A stretch of DNA of 64,000 bases. Source: Intrasporangium calvum DSM 43043. GTDB taxonomy: Bacteria; Actinomycetota; Actinomycetes; Actinomycetales; Dermatophilaceae. Position 1 is the stretch's first letter; every line of letters starts with the position of its first letter. Made by a program: the position numbers and the translations under genes. Positions 8,979 to 19,732 of this stretch are shown piece after piece. The notes beneath the pieces were generated by a model, which searched no databases, was not told where the DNA came from, and was given only the letters and a program-made list of their open reading frames with translations. The stretch spans positions 1,922,001 through 1,986,000 of the forward strand of contig NC_014830.1 of assembly GCF_000184685.1 (NCBI RefSeq). The letters run 5' to 3'.

Positions 8979-9812
8979 GTGTTTATCGGTGAGCAGCTGG
9001 CGAACGCGGCAAAGGACGGCGACCTCGCGTCGCCCTCCGAGTCGCGCACCCGCTCCCGGGTCCTGCACATGGTCTCCGCGGAGGGGCCGATCACCGCTGC
9101 CGAGCTCGGTCGGCACCTCGACCTGACCCCGGCGGCGGTGCGTCGCCACCTCGACGCCCTCGTCGAGCAGGGGGCCGTGATCGAGCACGAGCCGTCCGGC
9201 GTCCGGCGGGGGCGTGGCCGTCCGGCGCGGGCCTACGTCATCTCCGAGGGCGGACACCGCGCCCTCGAGGCCGACTACGACTCGCTGGCGGTCGAGGTGC
9301 TGCGCTACCTCTCCGAGCACGCCGGCCCCCAGGCCGTCGCCGACTTCGCCCGCAGCCGCGTCGCCGCCCTCGAGGAGAGGTATGCCGCTCAGCTCGGTGC
9401 CGCCGGCAGCGACCCGAGCGCGCGGGCTGAGACCCTCGTCGACCTGCTCACCCGGGACGGGTTCGCCGCCTCGGCGAGGCCGGTGCATGCCGGGCCGCTC
9501 GCCGGCGTCCAGCTCTGCCAGGGCCACTGCCCGGTCCAGCACGCGGCGGAGCAGTTCCCCGCGTTCTGCGAGGCCGAGACCGACGCGTTCTCGCGGCTGC
9601 TCGGCGTCCACGTCCAGCGGCTCGCCACGCTGGCCGGCGGCGACCACGTGTGCACGACCTTCGTCCCGGCCGCCGCAGTGGGCCGGAAGACCCACGACGG
9701 TCCTGCTGTTGACGAGAGGGTCCCCGGCGCAGCGGCGACGGACAGCGGCGAGCCAGCCCAGCGGCATACGACCATCTCGAACGAACCAACCAAGGAAGGG
9801 TCCCGTTCATGA
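8976..9812 (+). CDS. sufR: Fe-S cluster-sensing transcriptional repressor of the suf operon
   Basis: ArsR/DeoR-like winged-helix regulator. Residues about 25-95 form the helix-turn-helix ([20 protein letters not shown]). Near residue 185 come the three cysteines [18 protein letters not shown] that hold a [4Fe-4S] cluster in this family, plus one more Cys in HVCTTFVP. Holo-SufR is known to repress suf operons when clusters are sufficient. GTG at 8976 is the likely start; GTG at 8979 is equally possible. The last about 45 residues form an unconserved extension that contains a copy of the dispersed repeat. The stop overlaps the sufB start (ATGA). Confidence 0.93.
   Translation: MVFIGEQLANAAKDGDLASPSESRTRSRVLHMVSAEGPITAAELGRHLDLTPAAVRRHLDALVEQGAVIEHEPSGVRRGRGRPARAYVISEGGHRALEADYDSLAVEVLRYLSEHAGPQAVADFARSRVAALEERYAAQLGAAGSDPSARAETLVDLLTRDGFAASARPVHAGPLAGVQLCQGHCPVQHAAEQFPAFCEAETDAFSRLLGVHVQRLATLAGGDHVCTTFVPAAAVGRKTHDGPAVDERVPGAAATDSGEPAQRHTTISNEPTKEGSRS
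9380..9389 (+). repeat. Dispersed motif copy inside sufR
   Basis: Exact GTATGCCGCT followed by CAGCTCGG, within the sufR coding sequence, where it encodes part of ERYAAQLG. Confidence 0.55.
9760..9769 (-). repeat. Dispersed motif copy in the sufR 3' end
   Basis: Reverse-strand GTATGCCGCTGGGCTGGCTCGC, in the unconserved C-terminal tail of sufR just before sufB. Confidence 0.65.
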
Positions 9813-11230
9813 CCACCCACATCGAAGAGCTCAACCCGGGCCTGAAGGACATCGGGCGCTACGAGTACGGCTGGGCCGACTCCGACGCCGCCGGCTCCTC
9901 GGCCCGGCGCGGTCTCAACGAGGAGGTCGTCCGAGACATCTCCGCCCGCAAGAGCGAGCCGGAGTGGATGACGAAGCTGCGGCTGAAGGGCCTCTCCCTG
10001 TTCGGGAAGAAGCCGATGCCGGCCTGGGGCTCCGACCTCACGGGGATCGACTTCCAGAACATCAAGTACTTCGTGAAGTCCACCGAGAAGCAGGCCACGA
10101 CGTGGGACGAGCTGCCGGAGGACATCAAGAACACCTACGACCGGCTCGGCATCCCCGAGGCCGAGAAGCAGCGCCTCGTCTCCGGCGTCGCCGCGCAGTA
10201 CGAGTCCGAGGTCGTCTACCACCAGATCCGCGAGGATCTGGAGGAGCAGGGCGTCATCTTCCTCGACACGGACTCCGCCCTCAAGCAGCACGAGGACCTC
10301 TTCCGCGAGCACTTCGCGACGGTGATCCCCGCGGGCGACAACAAGTTCGCCTCGCTCAACACCGCGGTGTGGTCCGGTGGCTCCTTCATCTATGTGCCCC
10401 CCGGTGTCCACGTCGACATCCCGCTGCAGGCCTACTTCCGGATCAACACCGAGAACATGGGCCAGTTCGAGCGGACCCTGATCATCGCCGACGAAGGCTC
10501 CTACGTGCACTACGTCGAGGGCTGCACCGCCCCGATCTACAAGTCCGACTCCCTCCACTCGGCGGTCGTCGAGATCATCGTCAAGAAGAACGCCCGCGTG
10601 CGCTACACGACGATCCAGAACTGGTCGAACAACGTCTACAACCTCGTCACCAAGCGCGCGGTCTGCGAGGAGGGCGCGACCATGGAGTGGGTCGACGGCA
10701 ACATCGGCTCCAAGGTGACGATGAAGTACCCAGCCGTCTTCCTCATGGGCGAGCACGCCAAGGGTGAGACGCTCTCCATCGCCTTCGCCGGCGAGGGCCA
10801 GCACCAGGACACCGGCTCCAAGATGGTCCACGCCGCCCCCAACACGAAGAGCTCGATCATCAGCAAGTCCGTGGCTCGCGGGGGCGGTCGCGCGTCCTAC
10901 CGTGGCCTCGTCCAGGTCCTGGAGGGTGCGCACCACTCCGCCTCGACGGTCCGGTGCGACGCACTGCTCGTCGACACGATCAGCCGCTCCGACACCTACC
11001 CCTACGTCGACATCCGCGAGGACGACGTCTCGATGGGTCACGAGGCGACCGTCTCCAAGGTCTCCGAGGACCAGCTGTTCTACCTCATGTCCCGCGGCAT
11101 GGCCGAGGACGAGGCCATGGCGATGATCGTCCGTGGGTTCATCGAGCCCATCGCCCGCGAGCTGCCGATGGAGTACGCCCTCGAGCTCAACCGCCTCATC
11201 GAACTCCAGATGGAAGGAGCCGTCGGCTGA
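9809..11230 (+). CDS. sufB: Fe-S cluster assembly scaffold protein SufB
   Basis: Core scaffold subunit of the SufBCD complex, on which nascent Fe-S clusters are built in the cytosol. The 473-residue protein has the family beta-helix region with conserved stretches such as [19 protein letters not shown] and EGCTAPIY, and the C-terminal [20 protein letters not shown]. No intein is present, unlike the Mycobacterium tuberculosis homologue. AAGGAAGGG lies about 10 nt before the ATG, which overlaps the sufR stop. It is followed by sufD in a TGATG overlap. Confidence 0.98.
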   Translation: MTTHIEELNPGLKDIGRYEYGWADSDAAGSSARRGLNEEVVRDISARKSEPEWMTKLRLKGLSLFGKKPMPAWGSDLTGIDFQNIKYFVKSTEKQATTWDELPEDIKNTYDRLGIPEAEKQRLVSGVAAQYESEVVYHQIREDLEEQGVIFLDTDSALKQHEDLFREHFATVIPAGDNKFASLNTAVWSGGSFIYVPPGVHVDIPLQAYFRINTENMGQFERTLIIADEGSYVHYVEGCTAPIYKSDSLHSAVVEIIVKKNARVRYTTIQNWSNNVYNLVTKRAVCEEGATMEWVDGNIGSKVTMKYPAVFLMGEHAKGETLSIAFAGEGQHQDTGSKMVHAAPNTKSSIISKSVARGGGRASYRGLVQVLEGAHHSASTVRCDALLVDTISRSDTYPYVDIREDDVSMGHEATVSKVSEDQLFYLMSRGMAEDEAMAMIVRGFIEPIARELPMEYALELNRLIELQMEGAVG

Positions 11231-12528
11231 TGTCCGTTGCCGACACGCTTGCCGAGTCCGCCGACGCGATCGCGCAGGGCACGGGGACGACCCACGTCGA
11301 CCCTGCAGCCGCCCGGGGTTTCGTGCCCGAGCAGTCCCGCGCCGAGCGCACCGCGTCGTTCGACCTCGCCGACTTCGCCGTCCCCAAGGGGCGCGAGGAG
11401 GAGTGGCGCTTCACCCCGGTGAAGAAGCTCGCGGCCCTGCTCGCCGAGGGCAGCAGCCCCGCGCTCGACTGGACGCTGGACCTGCCCGAGGGCGTCACCA
11501 CCTCGACGATCACTGCCGAGGCGGCGCGCGGGCTCGGGATCCTCCCGCCCCAGGACCGGGCGGCAGCAGTCGCCGCGGCCGGCGCCCAGGAGGTCCTCCT
11601 CGTCGACATCGCGCCGGAGGCCGAGCTCACCCAGCCGGTGCGGCTGCTCCTCGACGGGACCGGGACGGACGGCGCCGTGGCGCACGCACACCTGGTCATC
11701 CGCGCCGGCCACCACTCCCGCGCCACGGTCGTCATCGACCACCAGGGCCGAGGGCAGCTCACCGAGCTCGTCTCCGTCCTCACCGAGGACGCCTCGGACC
11801 TCACCGTCGTCGCCGGTCAGCGGTGGGCGGACGACGCGATCCACCTCGCGCAGCACGATGCCCTGGTGGGCCGCGACTCCCGATACCGCCACATCTCCGT
11901 GACCCTGGGCGGCGAGGTGGTCCGCCTCAACGCCAACGTCCGTTACGCAGGTCCGGGCGGCGACGCGACCCTCCTCGGGGTCTACTTCGCCGACTCAGGC
12001 CAGCACCTGGAGCACCGGTCCTTCGTCGACCACAACACGGCGCACTGCAAGAGCCTGGTCACCTACAAGGGGGCCCTCCAGGGCGGCACGGCCCGCACCG
12101 TCTGGGTCGGCGACGCCCTCATCCGCGCCGCCGCCGAGGGCACCGACACGTACGAGCTCAACCGGAACCTCATCCTCACCGAGGGTGCGCGCGCCGACTC
12201 CGTGCCCAACCTCGAGATCGAGACGGGCGAGATCAAGGGCGCCGGGCACGCGTCCGCGACGGGCCGGTTCGACGACCTTCAGCTGTTCTACCTCCAGGCA
12301 CGTGGGATCCCCGAGGAGGAGGCCAAGCGCCTCGTCGTGCGCGGCTTCTTCGCGGACGTCGTCCGCGAGATCCCGCTCCCGGACCTCCGTGACGAGGTGA
12401 GCGCCGCGATCGAGGCGGAGCTCGCTGCGACCGCCTACGCCGCTCCCACCACTGCGCCGTCCGGCCCGACGCCCGACGCCGCGCCCAGCACGACCGACCA
12501 CTCGCTCGACCGCACCAAGGAGAACTGA
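11230..12528 (+). CDS. sufD: Fe-S cluster assembly protein SufD
   Basis: SufB paralogue and partner in the SufBC2D complex. The 432-residue protein has the SufD core with HRSFVDHNTAHCKSLVTYKG and the C-terminal ARGIPEEEAKRLVVRGFFADV. The ATG at 11230 overlaps the sufB stop; longer upstream frame is rejected because it would read through sufB. The last about 30 residues are a Thr/Pro/Ala-rich tail unlike the core. Confidence 0.96.
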   Translation: MSVADTLAESADAIAQGTGTTHVDPAAARGFVPEQSRAERTASFDLADFAVPKGREEEWRFTPVKKLAALLAEGSSPALDWTLDLPEGVTTSTITAEAARGLGILPPQDRAAAVAAAGAQEVLLVDIAPEAELTQPVRLLLDGTGTDGAVAHAHLVIRAGHHSRATVVIDHQGRGQLTELVSVLTEDASDLTVVAGQRWADDAIHLAQHDALVGRDSRYRHISVTLGGEVVRLNANVRYAGPGGDATLLGVYFADSGQHLEHRSFVDHNTAHCKSLVTYKGALQGGTARTVWVGDALIRAAAEGTDTYELNRNLILTEGARADSVPNLEIETGEIKGAGHASATGRFDDLQLFYLQARGIPEEEAKRLVVRGFFADVVREIPLPDLRDEVSAAIEAELAATAYAAPTTAPSGPTPDAAPSTTDHSLDRTKEN

Positions 12529-12533
12529 CCCAC

Positions 12534-14644
<2,111 letters not shown>

Positions 14645-14645
14645 C

Positions 14646-15158
14646 ATGGACCTCTACCAGGAGCTGATCCTCGAGCACTCCAAGCGTCCCCACCACGCAG
14701 GGCTGCGCGAGCCCTACTCCGCGGAGGTGCACCACCTCAACCCGACCTGCGGCGACGAGGTGACGCTCCGCGTCTCGGTCACCGGGAACGGCGACGAGGC
14801 CGTCGTCGAGGACCTGTCCTACGACGCCAAGGGGTGCTCGATCTCGGTGGCCTCGTCCTCGGTGCTCGCCGACGAGGTCATCGGCCGTCCGGTGTCCGAG
14901 GCACTGCGGACCGTGGAGGCGATGCGCACGATGCTCACCTCCAAGGGGAAGCTCGCGGGTGACGAGGAGGTCATCGGAGACGGTGTCGCCTTCGCCGGCG
15001 TCGCCAAGTACCCCGCCCGGGTCAAGTGCGCCCTGCTCGGCTGGACCGCGTTCACCGACGCCCTTGCCCGCTCCGGCCAGGACATCACCCGCCCGGTCAG
15101 CACGACGACCACGCAGCACAGTTCACCGCAGCCCACCAACACGGGAGCCATTTCATGA
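14646..15158 (+). CDS. sufU: Sulfur-transfer protein SufU
   Basis: Zinc-dependent sulfur acceptor that activates SufS in Gram-positive SUF systems. The 170-residue protein has the expected zinc ligands Cys in NPTCGDEV, Cys in AKGCSIS and Cys in RVKCALLGW, with the Asp of CGD. The last about 25 residues form a Thr/Ser/Pro-rich tail. Its stop overlaps the sufT start (ATGA at 15155). Confidence 0.95.
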   Translation: MDLYQELILEHSKRPHHAGLREPYSAEVHHLNPTCGDEVTLRVSVTGNGDEAVVEDLSYDAKGCSISVASSSVLADEVIGRPVSEALRTVEAMRTMLTSKGKLAGDEEVIGDGVAFAGVAKYPARVKCALLGWTAFTDALARSGQDITRPVSTTTTQHSSPQPTNTGAIS

Positions 15159-15481
15159 CGGCCCAGACCACCCCTGCCAACGTCGCGGACGTCGAGGAGG
15201 CGATGCGCGACGTGGTCGACCCCGAGCTCGGCATCAACGTCGTCGACCTCGGGCTCGTCTACGGGATCACCGTGGACTCGCAGTCCCACGCCGTCATCGA
15301 CATGACCCTGACGTCGGCTGCCTGCCCGCTCACCGATGTCATCGAGGACCAGACGGCCCAGGCCCTCGAGGGTCTCGTCGCCTCCCACCGGATCAACTGG
15401 GTGTGGATGCCGCCGTGGGGCCCCGACAAGATCACCGAGGACGGCCGCGAGCAGCTCCGGGCCCTCGGCTTCAACCTCTGA
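15155..15481 (+). CDS. sufT: SUF system accessory protein SufT (DUF59/MIP18)
   Basis: A 108-residue MIP18/DUF59 protein thought to help Fe-S cluster delivery or maturation. It has DPELGINVVDLGLVYG, TSAACPLTD with the conserved Cys, and the C-terminal WMPPWGPDKITEDG typical of the suf-linked subgroup. The ATG at 15155 overlapping the sufU stop is chosen; the frame remains open upstream inside sufU. Last recognised suf gene. Confidence 0.94.
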   Translation: MTAQTTPANVADVEEAMRDVVDPELGINVVDLGLVYGITVDSQSHAVIDMTLTSAACPLTDVIEDQTAQALEGLVASHRINWVWMPPWGPDKITEDGREQLRALGFNL

Positions 15482-15515
15482 GCACGGGGCCCAGCGAGCC
15501 GACCGGCGCACGACC

Positions 15516-16145
15516 ATGAGCCGCGTCGTCGAGGTCGAGCCGGAACGGCTCGAACGCTGGCTGACCGGGTTCGCCCAGCGTCATGGCCCCTGCGGCGTCG
15601 CCCGACACGACACCGCGGCTGGGGTCCTCGTGCGCGCGGAGGCGGCGGACGGTGCGAATGCCGTCGCCACCCCGTTCGCCCATGACCCGCTCGGGATCGT
15701 CCTCGTCCGTCGTGGCGGCTACGCGGTCGCCATGTCCTTGGCAGGAGAGCTCGGCGATTCCAAGGTCGGCCGGCGGCACGTCCAGTCCCGGACGGCCGCA
15801 GGAGGCTGGTCCCAGCAGCGGTTCGCCCGCCGCCGGGGCAAGCAGGCCGACGAGCTCGTCGACGCGGTCGTCGGCCATGCGCGGCGGATCCTGCTCCATG
15901 ACGACGAGTCCCCGAAACCGGGCTCCGCGCGCCTAGCGCGCGGTCTCGTGCTCGGAGGCGACCGGTCGCTTGTCCAGCAGGTCCTGGCTGCCCCGCCCCT
16001 GCGGGCGCTGCACGGACTGCCCGTGCGGGAGCTGTTCGACCTGCCGGACCCTCGCCGAGATGTCCTCGAGACCGCGCTGCGCCGGGGGAGGAGCTACCGG
16101 ATCACCGTGACCGACCCACCAGGGCCCGGTGCCGCCGTTCCCTGA
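15516..16145 (+). CDS. acVLRF1-type peptidyl-tRNA hydrolase
   Basis: A 209-residue protein resembling the actinobacterial VLRF1 family, relatives of yeast Vms1 and of eRF1 domain 2, which release nascent chains from peptidyl-tRNA on stalled or split ribosomes. The key loop is visible as AGGWSQQRFARRRGKQADE near residues 100-115, with the GxxQ catalytic pattern followed by a basic helix. It starts 34 bases after sufT on the same strand and no clear promoter separates them, so co-transcription with suf is possible. The name rests on motif recognition, not on a search. Confidence 0.78.
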   Translation: MSRVVEVEPERLERWLTGFAQRHGPCGVARHDTAAGVLVRAEAADGANAVATPFAHDPLGIVLVRRGGYAVAMSLAGELGDSKVGRRHVQSRTAAGGWSQQRFARRRGKQADELVDAVVGHARRILLHDDESPKPGSARLARGLVLGGDRSLVQQVLAAPPLRALHGLPVRELFDLPDPRRDVLETALRRGRSYRITVTDPPGPGAAVP

Positions 16146-16215
16146 CCGGCCCCCCTGACCGGCCCCCTGACCGGCCCCCTGACCGGCCCCCTGACCGGCC
16201 CCCCTGACCGGGGGA
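16142..16215 (+). repeat. Tandem repeat, six 12-13 bp units
   Basis: Six consecutive copies of CTGACCGGCCCC(C), the first of which contains the stop codon of the upstream gene. It sits in the convergent gap between the acVLRF1 gene and the metallopeptidase gene. Confidence 0.9.
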
Positions 16216-16231
16216 CCCCACTCCTCACCTC

Positions 16232-16303
16232 GCAACACACCCGCTTGTCGCGTGCAAGGGGCGTCTGGAGGCGGCGCCACCACGCGACAAGCGGGTGTGT
16301 TGC
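16232..16303. repeat. Perfect 23-bp inverted repeat with 26-base spacer
   Basis: Left arm 16232-16254 and right arm 16281-16303 are exact reverse complements (left arm begins GCAACACACCCGCTTGTCGC). It lies between convergent genes, so it could act as a bidirectional terminator, but the arms are much longer than usual and there is no T-run. A repeat-element origin is equally possible. Confidence 0.85.
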
Positions 16304-16346
16304 AGATCGGGGGTGGTGCCCGCACCAGTCACGGGCGCGGAGTCGG

Positions 16347-17309
16347 TCAGCTGACGGACTCGACCCCGAAGGTGTTGCACTGGTTGATGTCGCCGGTCTC
16401 CAGGCCCTGGTTGAACCAGCTCATCCGCGCGTCGGCCGACCCGTGGGTCCAGTTCTCGGGCGTCACCCGGCCCTGCATCTTCTCCTGGATCCGGTCATCA
16501 CCGACCGCTGCAGCGGCCGACAGGGCGGACCGGATGTCCTCCTGGGTGATCGGCTTGAGCAGTGGAGTGCCACTCGCGTCCGTCGTCTCCGTCGCGTGCT
16601 TGACCCACGTGCCCGCGAGGCAGTCAGCCATGAGCTCGACCCGGACGGCTCCGGAGTTGGGCCCCTGCGGGTCCTGCTGGGCGCGGTTGAGGATGCCGAG
16701 GAGGTTCTGCACGTGGTGGCCGTACTCGTGGGCGATGACGTACTCCTTGGCCAGCTGGCCACCGTCGGCCCCGAACTTGCTCTCCAGCTCCTGGAAGAAG
16801 CTGGCGTCCACGTAGACCTTCGAGTCGAGCGGGCAGTAGAAAGGCCCCACCTGTGAGCTGGCCGTGCCACACCCGGACTGGGCCTGGCCCTCGTAGATGA
16901 CCGTCCGGGCGACCTCGTAGTTCATCTGGTACTTCGGCAGCGTCTTGGTCCAGTAGTCGTTGGCGCTGTTGACCGTCGCGATGATGAGGCAGACGTCGTC
17001 CTTGTTGGCGTCCGCGCCGGTCTTGCAGTGCGCGAACTCGGACTCCTGCACCTGTCCGGCGGCTCCGACCTGCTCGGGCCGGAGCTGTTGGGACGGGAGC
17101 CCACCGCCCGATCCGCCGCTACCGGAGTCGCCGCCGAGGATGCTGCCCCCACCGAAGATGAGCATGAGCACGAGCAGGATGAGTCCGCCGATCCCGCCCC
17201 CGACCTGGATCCCACCGGGGAAGTTGCCGCCACCTCCACGGCCGAACCCGCCGCCACCGCCGCTCTGGACCTGCGAGGTGTCGAGCTGGGCGTTCTCGTT
17301 GAAGCTCAT
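16347..17309 (-). CDS. Neutral zinc metallopeptidase (YpfJ family)
   Basis: A 320-residue membrane-anchored putative metalloprotease. The first about 40 residues are Gly-rich and are followed by one membrane segment near residues 38-55 (IGGLILLVLMLIFGGG). The catalytic domain carries HEYGHH near residue 195 (HExxH zinc site) and further conserved residues in AVRVELMADCLAG. The catalytic domain is presumably outside the membrane. AGGAG lies 8 nt before the ATG. Substrate unknown. Confidence 0.92.
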   Translation of the reverse strand: MSFNENAQLDTSQVQSGGGGGFGRGGGGNFPGGIQVGGGIGGLILLVLMLIFGGGSILGGDSGSGGSGGGLPSQQLRPEQVGAAGQVQESEFAHCKTGADANKDDVCLIIATVNSANDYWTKTLPKYQMNYEVARTVIYEGQAQSGCGTASSQVGPFYCPLDSKVYVDASFFQELESKFGADGGQLAKEYVIAHEYGHHVQNLLGILNRAQQDPQGPNSGAVRVELMADCLAGTWVKHATETTDASGTPLLKPITQEDIRSALSAAAAVGDDRIQEKMQGRVTPENWTHGSADARMSWFNQGLETGDINQCNTFGVESVS

Positions 17310-17414
17310 GTCACGCTCCTGGTGGAGATGGGGCCCGGGGCGTCCGGGACCGTCGCTGCGTCAACCCTAGTCATCGCCACGTACCCACAGTGAGCACCGG
17401 TCGACCGCATGTCG

Positions 17415-18455
17415 TCACTCGATGACCACAGCGTCGGGATAGGCGGTGGTCAGCCGCATCCGGACGGGGACGGTGTCCCCGACCGACGGGGGAGCGACGC
17501 CATCCGGCAGGGCGAGCAGGCTGCACTGCATGTGCGGAGGCTCGGCGAAGCGCGGCATCGTCCCGCCGACGGTGAAGGGGGAGCGGACCCGGTGGACCGC
17601 CTCGAGCATCCCCTCGGCGACGGCGATGGCCCTGCTCCTGGCTGTGGCGGCCGAAGCCGGTGACTCCATGGCGACGCCGTGCGACGTTCCTCCGCTGACC
17701 ACGACGAGGTGACCCGCCGCTTGGGGCCGCTGCCGGTAGCCGACGCGGTCGCCCTTGGCAAGCGGCCGGACGTCGAGGACGTGGGATCTCATCTCGTAGG
17801 CGGCCCGGTCGGCGAGCCACAGATCGGTCCCGACCCGAGCCGCGAACCGGTGCTCGGGGAAGCGTCGTCTCAGGGCCGCGACCTCGTCCGCCGTCGTGTG
17901 GGAGACGAAGAACGGGCGGATCCCGCCGACGGCCTCGACGAAGCGGCTGATCTCGTCGACGTGGCCGGAGCCCAGGGGCAGGTGCAGGGTGACGCCCTCG
18001 CCCCGACCGGCAGCGACGAGGTCGCCCACCCTCGCGGCGGGCGCACCGAACCGACCCATCGAGGTCAGTCCCTCGACGACGGTCCGGGCTGCCGGGTTGG
18101 CGGCGAGCAGCCCGTCGAGGTCGACCCTGGTGGTGATGGTGTGGACGAGTCGACCGTCGTCGACGGACGGGAGCCCGGCCTGGGTCGCGGCATGGATCGC
18201 GGCATGGATCGCGGCCCGGAACGGCTCCATGACGAGGACGTCGCCGGAGAACCCCGCGAGCGCGCCGGGCACCTCGGCGTACGTCCCGACGGCGATCATC
18301 GTCACCCGGAGCCGGTTCGCCTCGGCGTAGAGGACCTCCCGCCCGAAGCCGTATCCGTTGCCCTTGACCACGGGGACGAGACCGGGGTTCGCGGCGATGG
18401 CGGCGTCCTGGGCGGCGCGCCACCGGGCGCCGTCGACGTGGAGCGTCAGGGCCAT
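17415..18455 (-). CDS. Alanine-racemase-like PLP protein
   Basis: A 346-residue protein with the N-terminal alanine-racemase barrel; the PLP lysine is in VVKGNGYGFG near residue 30. The C-terminal beta domain is short, and the usual catalytic tyrosine context is not obvious, so the amino-acid substrate is uncertain. It begins 4 bases after femX, with AGGAGAT before its ATG, so the two form one operon. That pairing suggests it supplies or modifies an amino acid for the peptidoglycan bridge, but that is inference. Confidence 0.82.
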   Translation of the reverse strand: MALTLHVDGARWRAAQDAAIAANPGLVPVVKGNGYGFGREVLYAEANRLRVTMIAVGTYAEVPGALAGFSGDVLVMEPFRAAIHAAIHAATQAGLPSVDDGRLVHTITTRVDLDGLLAANPAARTVVEGLTSMGRFGAPAARVGDLVAAGRGEGVTLHLPLGSGHVDEISRFVEAVGGIRPFFVSHTTADEVAALRRRFPEHRFAARVGTDLWLADRAAYEMRSHVLDVRPLAKGDRVGYRQRPQAAGHLVVVSGGTSHGVAMESPASAATARSRAIAVAEGMLEAVHRVRSPFTVGGTMPRFAEPPHMQCSLLALPDGVAPPSVGDTVPVRMRLTTAYPDAVVIE

Positions 18456-18459
18456 GGGG

Positions 18460-19578
18460 TCATCTCCTCCTCATGTAGAGGTCGAAGGCCGTGTAGAGCA
18501 CCCGGTTGAGTGGCAGGTCCCACTCGCCGGCGAGCCGCACGGCCTCCCCGCCGGTGCCGACCTTGAAGCGGATCAGGCCGATGTGCGGGTTGTCCTCAGC
18601 CAGCGTGTTGGTGATGCCGCGCAGGTCGTACACGGTGGCGCCGGCCTCGAGCGCGTCCCGCATCATCCGCCACTGGATCGCCGTGGAGCCCTGGAGCTCT
18701 CGCTTGGCTGCGGTGGAGGCGCCGTAGGAGTACCAGGCGTGCTCACCCACGCGGATGAACACCGTCGCGGCGAGGACGTCGCTGTCGTGCTCGGCGAGGT
18801 AGACGCGGATCCTCGCGGGGTCCTCGGTGGACATCACTCGGTACATCCGCTCGAAGTACTCGACCCCCCGAGGCGTGAACCGGTCGCGCTCAGCCGTCTC
18901 CAGGTAGACCCGGTGGAACGTGCCGAGGTCGGAGGCGTCACCGACCCGGACGGTGACACCGTTCTTCTCCGTCTTCTTGATGTTGCGTCGCCAGAGCTGG
19001 TTCATTCCGGCGAGCAGGTCGGCCTCGGAGCGGCCCTCGAGAGGCACCTGGAAGACGTACTCCGGCTGCCCGGCCGAGAAGCCGTCGTCCGGTGAGAGGT
19101 GCCGGAACCCGAGTCGACGCAGCGTCTCGACGACAGCCGTGCCGACCGGCTCGAGCACGTCGGGTACCACCTGGTCGTAGCGCGCCTTGGTGACGTCACC
19201 GATCGCAGCCTTGATGGTCGGCGCCCGCCAGCGTTGGGTGGGGACGGGCGGGCCGATGCGCAGCGCGAAGGCGCCGGTGGCCCGGAGGTGGTCCCGAAGC
19301 GCCCGGAGCAGCTCGACGAGGCGTGGCGACGCCCAGTCGATGCACGGCCCTTCGGGCAGGTAGGCGAGGGTCCTGCCGAGCTTGGGGAGGCTGCGGTGGA
19401 GCACGAGGGCTGCGCCGACCATGGTGTCGCCCTCGAACCAGCCGAGCGACTCGTGGCGCCAGTCGGTCTTGACGTCCCCCCACGCGGGTGTCTGCAGAAA
19501 GCTCGCCGACGGCTGCGTGCGCAGCCAGGCGAGATGCTCGTCGGCGGTGATGTCGCGGACGGTTATGGGGGCGCTCAC
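18460..19578 (-). CDS. FemX/FemAB-type peptidoglycan interpeptide bridge aminoacyltransferase
   Basis: A 372-residue protein with two GNAT-like halves and the FemAB pattern: SFLQTPAWGDVK near the N-terminus, LWRRNIKKTEKNGV in the centre, and WYSYGASTAAKRELQGSTA followed by YDLRGI. Such enzymes add amino acids from aminoacyl-tRNA to the peptidoglycan precursor at the inner face of the membrane. The GTG has a TAGCGT box 8 bp upstream (19587-19592). It is co-transcribed with the racemase-like gene. Confidence 0.9.
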   Translation of the reverse strand: MSAPITVRDITADEHLAWLRTQPSASFLQTPAWGDVKTDWRHESLGWFEGDTMVGAALVLHRSLPKLGRTLAYLPEGPCIDWASPRLVELLRALRDHLRATGAFALRIGPPVPTQRWRAPTIKAAIGDVTKARYDQVVPDVLEPVGTAVVETLRRLGFRHLSPDDGFSAGQPEYVFQVPLEGRSEADLLAGMNQLWRRNIKKTEKNGVTVRVGDASDLGTFHRVYLETAERDRFTPRGVEYFERMYRVMSTEDPARIRVYLAEHDSDVLAATVFIRVGEHAWYSYGASTAAKRELQGSTAIQWRMMRDALEAGATVYDLRGITNTLAEDNPHIGLIRFKVGTGGEAVRLAGEWDLPLNRVLYTAFDLYMRRR

Positions 19579-19732
19579 GGAGCGTCACGCTACCGGAGCG
19601 TCGCTGGGGGACGCGTCATCGGCGCCCGTCCGACCGGCACCCCGGCGCACGCGTGCGGAGCAGGCTCCATCCGCTGGCAGAATGGTGGGGTTACCACGCC
19701 GCTGACGCATTGCGGCACCAGAGAGGACTGCC

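Noticed and set aside
16142-16303. CRISPR array
   Set aside because: The tandem units are 12-13 bp without spacers and the inverted repeat occurs once; no cas gene is present.
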